Source of the DNA: Euborellia annulipes | Taxonomy: Eukaryota; Arthropoda; Insecta; Dermaptera; Anisolabididae | DNA: 64,000 nucleotides | NCBI GenBank assembly: GCA_023213315.1 | Contig: JAKCPI010026206.1 | Coordinates: 371,669-435,668, forward strand | Direction: 5' to 3' | In this document: positions 11,290 to 64,000 of the stretch, piece by piece | Layout: every line of letters starts with the position of its first letter | Position numbering within the stretch: the stretch's first letter is position 1 | Translations under genes and position numbers: made by a program | Notes under the pieces: model-generated | What the model was told of the DNA's origin: nothing | What the model saw: the letters and a program-made list of their open reading frames with translations, nothing else | Databases searched by the model: none

Positions 11290-11725
11290 TATATTGGATT
11301 CATATGAAAAATTAGATGTCGAGATTTTGATAGATATAGACGTTTTGAGGTCCCCTGGAATCTAAAAAAGTGGTTTTCGCAACATGGTCGGTCTGTGTGT
11401 GAACAAAATATCTCAAGAACGAAGAAGGTTGAAATTATATATTTAAGTTAGGCATCTCCTCCTCCCCTCAGACGTAAGCTTTTGAACAAAAAAAATACTA
11501 GTACTTTACTCTTTCGATTAAAAATCATAGATCAATTTTTCGATGCTCTTTAAAATGTATATTCTCAAAAAAATAAATATTTTTCTGTTTATAAATTTTA
11601 CATGTTGAATTCAAATATACCGTACTGTCAGGAATTAAATATATGTCGACACAAAAAAATCTGGTGTGACAAGCACAGAACACAACTTTCTCCTACCAAA
11701 GATAAGTCACACCAGATTTTTTAAA
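11290..11725 (+). repeat. Dispersed repeat family A, nearly whole copy
   Basis: This carries GATGTCGAGATTTTGAT, GTTTTGAGGTCCCCTGG, CGATGCTCTTTAAAATGTAT, TCTGGTGTGACAAGCACAG and the closing CACACCAGATTTTTTA. It serves as the unoccupied reference for the copies at 4,412 and 32,390 that carry insertions. Confidence 0.65.
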
Positions 11726-12240
11726 TTCTTTTCGTATTTTAATAAATTATAAATGTTATTCTCGTCGGATGGATATTTTTCATTACTCCATTAATATGTC
11801 ATCAAAAAGAAAAATCTCAGACTATTTTAGTTCGTACCAATCTAAAAAAAAAATTCTTCAAGTGCAGGCGTAGAATGTCGATATATATATGATAGCTAAT
11901 GATACGACGAAATTGGCATTAGAACAGTTGTCCGCTCTGGTCCTTCCTCAGTAAAGTAAAGTAGTGAAGTCAGATTAAAAAGTGTAGGCCTCTATACAAA
12001 AAATAAAGCAAGAAAAAAATGAGAGTTGTCTTGCTCCGGGAAGTTTCAGGACATATACATATAAATGATAAATAAATCACAATTTACTAGATAAATATTC
12101 TTTTTAATAAATTTAATAATAATTTTTTTTACAATGTGCGAAAAAATAAAAAAAGAAGTCATTTTTTTTTCATATTTAAATCACATTGGTCGATTTTGTA
12201 TGTTTTATGAAAACATTACTAGTTTTGAAGTGTGGTATCC

Positions 12241-56663
<44,423 letters not shown>

Positions 56664-56952
56664 CTGAAAAAAAAATGAATTATTTTATATTAAAAAAAAA
56701 TGTTAAAATTATTTTAAAGTTAATAAATGAATAATATAAGTTATAAAAAATCTTATATTTTTATTATAAATCAATATTTTTAATTAAAATTCAAATGAGA
56801 AAATTTTTAATATATTTTATAAACATTTGTCATTAAATATTTGTAAAAATAAAAAAATATTTGTAAATAAATATTAAGTATATATAATATATATATAAAT
56901 AAATATTACACACCGTAAATAAATTTAGAAAAATTTGTAATTAATTTTTTAC

Positions 56953-57110
56953 CTGTTTTCTAAATTTGAAGGTAAAGATATCAAAATCACACCACACGAC
57001 CCATAGATAATTTCATGAATTTCACTACCCTGCTTGCTAAAAAGAACCAAACAAGGACAATGAACATAGCTACATTATAAGTGCTGTGAAGCTAGCAGCA
57101 GATTATGGAA
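56953..57110 (-). other. SRPK: SRPK form A 5' untranslated exon (right end approximate)
   Basis: The exon ends AAAACAG at 56,953 before GTAAAAA. The start is estimated only from position, since no clear TATA or initiator stands out. The sequence is less AT-rich than the flanks. Confidence 0.5.
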
Positions 57111-57195
57111 TGACAACGTAGTTTAAATGGCAAGTCAGTCATAGTCGTCATATTTTAATAACCGGTTTTTTAACAATCTAGACGGGTTTGGAGAA

Positions 57196-57203
57196 TGACG
57201 TCA
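57196..57203. promoter_or_regulatory. CRE palindrome near the SRPK promoter
   Basis: A perfect TGACGTCA, the CREB/ATF site, lies about 90-200 nt upstream of the presumed form A start. Confidence 0.5.
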
Positions 57204-57204
57204 T

Positions 57205-58160
57205 CCATTGTTTCTCAGAAGCCATTAAAGAAAATCTATTTTTATATTCCTCAAAATATTAAAATGATTATTCGTAGAATATAAATTAAAAAATAAAATA
57301 TAAGATCTTTGCATAGTGGAATTATTCAAAATATGTACAGGCCGTATTTCTTAAGAAAAAAAATCTTCTAAAAAGTTCTAGGACTTTACTGATGTACTTT
57401 TTCTGTTTTCTTTCGATTTTCTCATAATTCGTTTTAACCGTTTTGATTAAAATTCAAAAATCAATTATTTTTTAGATGCTCTTGAACTAAATACAGGGTG
57501 GGCCAATAGTGCGTGGACGGAAGATTGTGGGCTTATTAACTGATGTTTTTAGTTTGTTGACGGTGCATAATGAGGAAAATTTAGGGCTACAAATCAAAAA
57601 TATTTTTGATCCAATTGCACTCATACAGGTGATCCATATCAAAGTTATGTTTTTTAAATGGAACGCCCTGTATATTATTACATATTTGTATTCTAAGGAC
57701 AATTTGAGTAAATGGGCTAAATGGGGCCCAGGAAATAATTTCCAAAAATGATTTTTTTTAATATAAATTTTAAGATTTGAGCTTAAAGGGCCCGGGCCCC
57801 CTCGGAGGGCTCGGGCCCGGGAATATAGTCCCCCTGCCTCTCACTGTCTGCGGCCCTGCATACAGATCATGTTCCGAAAACCACTTTCGGATTCAGTGAA
57901 CCTCAAAAGATGTATAGGCCTATCCATCAAAATCTCTATCATATGTTATATAGACTTTTTGGTTTAATTACATCAAGCAGGGCCGTAACGAGGGCGTGGC
58001 AAAACAGGCGCCTGCCAAGGGCGCAACTGGGCTCGGGCGCAAAACAAAGGGGACCGATTGTGAGCTGCACGAGGTTTTTATTATTTTGGGAATTAAATTA
58101 TTTTGAATATAAAATTTTAAAAATAAATACGCCAGCCCCCCTCTCCCTCACATGAGGTAT
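57205..58160. repeat. Repeat scraps upstream of SRPK
   Basis: A family A piece is at 57,365-57,500 and another at 57,865-57,945. GC-rich pieces with hAT-like ends (GCGGCCCTG at 57,850; CAGGGCCGTAACGAGGG at 57,977) break up the remainder. Open frames here are in repeats. Confidence 0.45.
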
Positions 58161-58177
58161 AAAAAACAGTTAAGAAT

Positions 58178-58258
58178 AAAAAAAAAAGTGCAGGAGGTGG
58201 ATTTGAACTCGCGAAGTTTGGTTACGGAAAAAAAATATTGATTTAACCACCTGAGCCA
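58178..58258 (-). promoter_or_regulatory. tRNA-like pol III unit, left arm
   Basis: On the minus strand an A-box TGGCTCAGGTGG (58,258-58,247), a B-box GAGTTCAAATCC (58,210-58,199) and a T-run terminator (58,187-58,178) follow in order. A-to-B spacing is longer than in a tRNA, as in SINEs or intron-bearing tRNAs. Confidence 0.5.
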
Positions 58259-59376
58259 CTCTTTACTTAATTGCTTTAGTGTAAAATAAGCCATATAAGA
58301 AACATGAAATAAAAGAAGTATTAAAAAAATTATAATATTCCACATATGATATATCATTTTTCATTACTTTTTATGCTGATTAATAATTTATAATCAAAAT
58401 GTCAATAGGATTCATAGTTTTCAAATAATTCAATGGCCAAACGTCAGATTGTTTATGCCTTGATGTAATTAAACCAAAAACTCTATCTCACATATGATAC
58501 ATGTCATTAATTCTTGAATTTCCCCTGATTCCAAATAACTAAACCCCTTTTAATTATTTGATCTAATTTGGGAGTTATTGGCGATTAAAGTTAAGCTTAT
58601 TTTCGACCTTAATGACACACTCAAAATTCCATATTATCGAAAAAGCTTATTTAGCATTGTCTGATTAAAACCAAATTTATACCAGAGATTTATAATTAAA
58701 AAATGAGTTTTTTTCTAAAGTTTCATTGAGATTGGTAAAGAAATAAATAAAATATTCACTATTTTGTAAATTGAGTTTTAGAATTTGCGATTCCGGATTG
58801 GTAAAGAGAGCGCTCTGTGAACCGGGTCTAGGCTTGAATCTGAGATCCCAATTCTAAAACTCAATTTACAAAATAGTGAATATTTTATTTATTTCTTTAC
58901 CAATCTCAATGAAACTTTAGAAAAAAACTCATTTTTTAATTATAAATCTCTGGTATAAATTTGGTTTTAATCAGATAATGCTAAATAAGCTTTTTCGATA
59001 ATATGGAATTTTGAGTGTGTCATTAAGGTCGAAAATAAGCTTAACTTTAATCGCCAATAACTCCCAAATTAGATCAAATAATTAAAAGGGGTTTAGTTAT
59101 TTGGAATCAGGGGAAATTCAAGAATTAATGACATGTATCATATGTGAGATAGAGTTTTTGGTTTAATTACATCAAGGCATAAACAATCTGACGTTTGGCC
59201 ATTGAATTATTTGAAAACTATGAATCCTATTGACATTTTGATTATAAATTATTAATCCGAATAAAAAGTAATGAAAAATGATATATCATATGTGGAATAT
59301 TAAAATTTTTTAAATATTTCTTTTATTTCATGTTTCTAATATAGCTTATTTTACATTAAAGCAATTAAGTAAAGAG

Positions 59377-59480
59377 TGGCTCAGGTGGTTAATTCGTCCT
59401 CAAGCAATCTATATTTTTTCCATTTTCACGTAACCAAACTTCGCGAGTTCAAATCCACCTCCTGCACTTTTTTTTTTTTT
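59377..59480 (+). promoter_or_regulatory. tRNA-like pol III unit, right arm
   Basis: A-box TGGCTCAGGTGG at 59,377-59,388, B-box GAGTTCAAATCC at 59,445-59,456 and 13 T at 59,468-59,480. A cloverleaf is not evident, so this is tRNA-derived rather than a tRNA gene. Confidence 0.5.
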
Positions 59481-60180
59481 AAATCATATTATCAATTTCC
59501 TTTTATTTTTAATACTAACTTATAATTTCATTTATCTGTCATTATAACAAGAGAAAGGATTTGTGGAATATAAATTTTGGTAACCCTATGTTTACGGAAT
59601 TTTGACAAATTTATAAATAACTTTTTTTTATTTATGTTGGCATGAAGGCCACAATTTTAACCAATTACGCTGGCTGGAGTTGGAGAACGAATCTGGAATA
59701 ACAAATGAGCAGGGTATTATCACAGATTAATGATATATCATTAATGAGGAACTTGGCCAAAAAAAAGGATTATTCGGGGGGGGGGGGACTGACATCAAGG
59801 CATTCACAATGTGACGTTTGCCCATTGAAAATAATAAGTCTAATCTGTTTTTTTTTTTAATCTCAAAAAATAATAAATTTAGAGTGTTATTTATATTTAG
59901 GAGTTTAAAAGCAATAGATAATCTCATTTTATTAATTTTTCTATAAAATTTTTTTTTTCAATCATAGAATCATTTAATACAGGTAGAGACATCTCTTAGT
60001 AATTTTGTCAACTTACATAATAAGTTATATTTATCATAAATAATAATATTTAATAGATTAGTTTGGCTAATTATAATATAATTAGAGAGTAAAGAAAAAA
60101 TAAAATATGAATTTTATAATATTCGAAGAAAAGTAAATAATATGTAATTAATATTTGTAAATTAATTTGAATTTTTTTAT
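59481..60180. other. AT-rich spacer
   Basis: At 59,786-59,826 a short piece (GACATCAAGGCATTCACAAT, GTGACGTTTGCCCATTGA) resembles text in the arms of the neighbouring large inverted repeat. Nothing else is seen. Confidence 0.4.
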
Positions 60181-60184
60181 TTGA

Positions 60185-60192
60185 TGACGTCA
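60185..60192. promoter_or_regulatory. CRE palindrome upstream of the NOL6-like gene
   Basis: A perfect TGACGTCA lies about 230 nt before the candidate start codon at 60,414, inside a less AT-rich patch (60,180-60,310) that may be the promoter. Confidence 0.45.
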
Positions 60193-60479
60193 CATGTAAA
60201 CAAAGAAGGCCAGTTAGTTCACAGAATTTTCGTTATGTGTCTCTACGGTCGCTAGTGATTGTTGCCCGCCTTTTCTATTCGTCTCATAATTAGTAAATGA
60301 ATAACTTTTCATGTCTGTGTTTGTGTGTTAATTCTCTCTCAACTAAGGTCCTTTTTACTTTTTTTTAATATAAACTAGTCGCCGACCATAATCAACGCAT
60401 CTTTATCGTCACCATGAAGGTATTAAAATTTTCTATACAAAATTCATATCATTTTACCATTTTTTTAAGTAAATCTTTC

Positions 60480-60615
60480 TTTAATTGCCGCCCCCTGATA
60501 TCTGCCGCCCGGGGCACACGCACCAGGGACCCTGACACGCACCCACTGCCCCCCCCCCCCCCTAGATCCGGCTCTGAGGGGGACGCGAGCACCCCCTGGT
60601 TACGCTACTGATTGG
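60480..60615. repeat. GC-rich transposon scrap
   Basis: CCGCCCGGGGCACACGCACC, a C-run, and CCCCCTGGTTACGCTACTG, a right end similar to those at 1,720 and 35,880. It lies in the first intron of the NOL6-like gene. Confidence 0.5.
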
Positions 60616-61596
60616 AGCCCAAACAATTGAAAATGTACTGTATGTTTATTCTCTGTTACTGACAAATTGGTTGATCGGATGGGGTACTGTCTAGCCAGCC
60701 GTGGCAGTCATTTGAATGATGTTGCATTTCATTCTTAAATGTAAATATCCAATCTTTCTAATAAACTCATAATTTTGAAAAAATATACATTAGTTTTTTT
60801 TTTATATAGTCGATTCAAATTCCAAAAGTTATATGGCCTACCATGTAAGAGAGAATAATAAGAGAAAATAATAATTATTCTGCTTATTTATTTAAAAAAA
60901 TTGATTTTTTATGAAATAATATTTATCAAACAAATTAATTATAAATATTGTTGTATATATGATTGTTGTAAAAAATTGAAATTTTTATATTTTTTATTTG
61001 TTCCAGTTTGGCAAGCCTGACTTGGCTCACTGACGAACTGCAGCCAATGTTTGATAATTACAGATCATACATAAACCATGCTTTTACCATGTTTTTATCA
61101 TTTAATAACACAATTTCTGCACATCAAGGAATAATGGTCCACGTGATTTTAAAATCATAAAATATTAACCTGTTGAAAAAATTTATTATAAATTTCTCTA
61201 TATCATTTGAATTTTATCTTTAAACATGAAAGTTAAAAGGTAAGAGTTGTTTAATATTCAATTGTATGTATCCAAAATTATGAATGTTAATTAATTTTCT
61301 TATTTCAGAATTCTCAAAAAGTTAAGATCAATGGAACAAAAATAATGAAAAGAAAAGTAAATTTCAAATATTATTTCTTCAATTAATTAATCATTTATTT
61401 AACTAATTTTATTTTATTTAAGGCATCATCTAGTAATGAAGAAAAGAAATCTAAAAAAAAAAGAAAATATCCTCTTCTCACACATCAGTCAATGTTAATG
61501 AAGTAAATCATTTAAAAGATGTACAAATTTTACATAATTCCAATATATTTCGATTGCAGGTAAAACTACTATTAACATGACAAGAAAATTTTTCCA

Positions 61597-61842
61597 GGGT
61601 GTGTATGGGTAGAGGCAACCAAGAAATAATACTCTGAATGCTAATCAATTAGCCCGAAACGTTTTCAGTGCATTTATTATGCTCCATCCTCAAGACTTTA
61701 ATCAGTATATATGTTGATCTGAGGTACACCGTTTAAAAAATTGAGGATGGAACATAATAAATGCGCCAAAAACGTTTCGGGCTAATTGATAAAGCTTTCA
61801 GAGTATTACTTCTTGGCTGCATCTGCCTCTACACGTCTTTAA
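61597..61842. mobile_element. Foldback element, relative of the one at 15,950
   Basis: Left GTAGAGGCAACCAAGAAATA and right ACTTCTTGGCTGCATCTGCC are inverted. Both arms hold TCTGAATG/AAGC..., AATTAGCCCGAAACGTTTT and TTTATTATG. The GAAACG text matches the hammerhead family's 3' part, but the CTGANGA core is not kept. It lies in an intron of the NOL6-like gene. Confidence 0.65.
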
Positions 61843-62752
61843 TTATATTTCCAAAGCCATAACGTGCATATCAATTTTTTCAGATAGAAGAAATGATGAA
61901 GGAGACGAGTGTAAATTCTACACTTCAAGAGGATATAAATAAATGGATTAAAACATTCAATAATTGGATTAAGAAATTAAAACCTTCAAAAACATATAAT
62001 GTAAATATACTCCTTTAAATGAATTTTCAATTATTAATTAAAAAAATTTTTCAATATGCAAAATCTTATCAATATTCAACTGTATATATATATATATAGT
62101 CTCACTTAATCGTAATTATCTCATAATATCCTTCATAATCATCAGTAATTTTTCAAAACTTTACTAGGAGAAATTGAAGCTTAACAAAATTATAATGGTT
62201 TATCATGCAATTTTACTAAACTATTGAACTTATTTTACCTTTTTGTTTACCGAACTATGTTTACTGAAGTGAGAGGTGGGTTTAAGTAATTATTGAAAAG
62301 ATTTTCAACATATTCTTTCTCTACTTGGACATTTTCATGATAAGAGAACTATTAACTTTAATTTTCTGCCATCTTATACATATTTTCTTATTAATTGTAA
62401 TATATTTAGAGAAAAACATTTTGCATTTATTTTAATAAAAATAAAATTTTGACCATGATTTTTTCTTATAATGTCTAATAATCTATACTCAAAAACTTCC
62501 CTCCCAATTTTTATTTATCAAATAAGTTGAAGTAAATTATCTTGTTTTTTCTTTTTTTTTTAGGCCAAAATGAATTATCATGGTTAAAGAAAAAAAGGAA
62601 TTTTATATCCATTGAAAGAATTTCCATATGATGATCAAATTAGGGATTTTATTTTCATTCCACCAACAACAACTCATATTGTAGGATCCTATAAAATTGG
62701 TCTCTCAATATTTCCTGTATTTAATGTCGATTTAGTGATTGAAATTCCCAGG

Positions 62753-63222
62753 GTAAATACAGTTTTTTTTAAACTTAATTTAAGCTTCATATCGCATATG
62801 CTTTCTGAATTCAATAATTAGTGTTACAACTCAAAAAAAGCAAAATATTGAGAATATTGAACTGCTTTTCGAGAAAAAAGGTCTTTATGAAAATCAAGGA
62901 TTCTCTGGTCAACATATACCCTTTTCTTGATCTTAATAGTAAGCTTAAATTTAAATTAAACTAAATTTTGTGGTATAAAATAATAAATTTAAATTTAAAT
63001 TGTAGAACTGAAGGGACCTTCAGTGAATTTTTTAAATATGCTGAACAACGCTTCTTTAAAAAAGGCAATGTTGCATTAAAATATAGACAATCAAGGACTC
63101 AATTTTCACTAAAAGTCAAACATTTGAAGTTGTTTAATTAATGTATTCAGGAAGCGATATGATTTAAACATTTGACTAGGAGGTTGAGTAATAATTTGGC
63201 TGACTTATATGTATTTATATAT
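62753..63222 (+). other. Possible remnant of the next NOL6-like exon
   Basis: After TTGTAG at 63,004 the plus strand reads TEGTFSEFFKYAEQRFFKKG in one frame. YAEQRFFKK sits where NOL6 proteins have a Y-LNQRYF-KR block, but continuity needs a frame change in an A-run. This is weak support only. Confidence 0.2.
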
Positions 63223-63226
63223 ATAT

Positions 63227-63952
63227 AGGGGTTGGACAAAATAATATGAACACCTGGATGAGATAGCAATATTTATTTATTAATAATGTGTTGAACCGCC
63301 ATTTGGTTGTAGAAATTTTTGCAGGTTATTTTGGGGTACTCTAGGATGTCTATCCTAAGTTTTCGACCTCGAGGCCCCTGTGCTAACTTGGGGGGAGACG
63401 GGGGAGAGTAGGGTGCAAAAACTGCAAATTTTTGTACTTTTTTCAGTTTTTTTTCGTTTAAATCTCGTGGGAACAATATTTTTGTGGAATTATAATAGAT
63501 AATAAAGTTGTAGAGCATTGCTAAAAAAAATTTGGTTGATAAAACGAATATGTACACCCGGATTGAAGAATTGAGATATGACGGACCAAAGTTTTGTTTT
63601 ACATTTCGGAGAAATTTGTCTAACTTTCGGTTTGGGTCTACAAATTGTTTTACGAAATCCAAATTTAGCAAAATTTAATTCTATACAAATTTGTATTGTA
63701 CTATGGTGCACAAAGTATGCTTTTGTTTACGAAATATAAAACAAAATATAAACTGAAGTTGAGGTTTTTACTCCCCCCCCCCTCCCCCAAGTTGACACAG
63801 GGTCCTCGAGGTCCTAAACTTAGGATATGATGACATTATATACCCCAAAAAAACCTGTAAACATCTCTACAAGCAAATTACTAACTAACAAATTATTAAT
63901 AAATAAATATTATCTGTATGTCCAGTGTTCATATTATTTTATTCAACCCCTG
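63227..63952. mobile_element. Tc1/mariner-like element with inner inverted insertion
   Basis: Ends AGGGGTTGGACAAAATAATA and TATTATTTTATTCAACCCCT are inverted, typical of Tc1-like termini, with TA at the edges. Inside, a second inverted pair (TATCCTAAGTTTTCGACCTC, ACCCTGTGTC-type text and AACTTGGGGG) encloses a frame with no recognised domain. No DDE motif was seen. Confidence 0.6.
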
Positions 63953-64000
63953 TATTATATATATAAACATCTACTAGCCGGAAACGAATTTGTCCTGAAA

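Larger units (their letters stand above)
58178..59480. repeat. Large inverted repeat, arms about 610 bp
   Basis: The left arm (58,178-58,785) and the right arm (58,850-59,480) are inverted copies around a 64-bp unique spacer. By eye the inner 400-plus bp differ at about one base (a C/T near 58,662 and 58,977), while the outer 200 bp have several changes and small indels. There is no coding frame. Each arm ends in a tRNA-like pol III promoter facing outward. It lies between the SRPK and NOL6-like promoters. Confidence 0.88.
60414..62752 (+). pseudogene. NOL6/Nrap-like N-terminal exons with disruptions
   Basis: NOL6 (Nrap, yeast Utp22) is a nucleolar protein of early small-subunit ribosome assembly. 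Candidate exons: 60,414-60,419 (ATG AAG), 61,309-61,356 (NSQKVKINGTKIMKRK), 61,423-61,559, 61,884-62,000 (IEEMMKETSVNSTLQEDINK ...) and 62,564-62,752. The join IFRLQ-IEEMMKE and, in the last exon, FIFIPPTTTHIVGSYKIGLS, then FNVDLVIEIPR, fit the NOL6 family's FRLQ-EELLKE and FLPP-VVGSYLLGT-NVDV blocks. Faults: exon 61,423 needs one more A in its A10 run to keep frame, and the last exon has TAA at 62,585-62,587. Later exons are not recognised. Either a decaying partial copy or an active gene with sequence errors; the flawless SRPK exons favour decay. Confidence 0.55.

Noticed and set aside
61226..61239. ATG with MKVKR and a good GTAAGA donor as start of the NOL6-like gene
   Set aside because: Its phase leads to a stop in the next exon; the ATG at 60,414 keeps the frame that matches the later exons.

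Overview
This is an AT-rich, intron-bearing animal nuclear sequence, dense in short mobile elements. It most resembles an arthropod, possibly a crustacean such as a caligid copepod; the species is inferred and not proven. There are no operons, bacterial genes or CRISPR arrays. Real coding sequence is a few percent of the window and sits in short exons; most other open frames lie inside repeats or are chance.

Genes. (1) A complete SR-protein kinase (SRPK) lies on the minus strand from about 57.1 kb to 12,241. I could join fourteen coding exons with GT/AG borders and matching phases into 1,995 nt, or 664 residues. At least two further upstream exons (near 44.6-45.0 kb and 29.3 kb, perhaps also 28.8-29.3 kb) end in the phase needed to join the same common exon at 26.4 kb, which suggests alternative promoters giving different N-termini. 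(2) On the minus strand at 5,538-7,843 are the first two coding exons of a nuclear receptor with a complete two-finger DNA-binding domain of HR78/TR2-TR4 type; the ligand-binding part is not seen and should lie left of the window. (3) On the plus strand at 60.4-62.75 kb are N-terminal exons resembling NOL6/Nrap, a ribosome-biogenesis nucleolar protein. This copy carries a 1-nt shift in an A-run and an in-frame stop, so it is a pseudogene or holds sequence errors. (4) A plus-strand promoter and four probably non-coding exons lie at 0.63-2.56 kb; two of these exons are a tandem duplicate.

Mobile DNA. Several hAT-type elements keep exact 8-bp target duplications (4,957-5,397; 23,089-23,516; 54,641-54,988; 55,665-56,004). 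There are mariner relics (13.7-14.3 kb and 38.7-39.1 kb), TA-flanked MITEs, tRNA-derived SINE-like units and an old dispersed repeat that other elements have jumped into.

The most striking theme is a set of foldback elements whose arms carry hammerhead-ribozyme-like cores: CTGANGA, an extra T, stem II, then GAAA and a tiny self-complementary stem III. The best copies are at 84-126, 25,605-25,648, the pair at 40,995-41,229, 47,940-47,976 and 54,418-54,456. Animal Penelope-like retroelements are known to carry such ribozymes; the inverted, paired layout here and one element with a 317-codon Thr/Ser/Gln-rich frame (26.6-27.7 kb) deserve study. A second highlight is a nearly perfect inverted repeat with about 610-bp arms at 58.2-59.5 kb, each arm ending in an outward-facing RNA polymerase III-type promoter.
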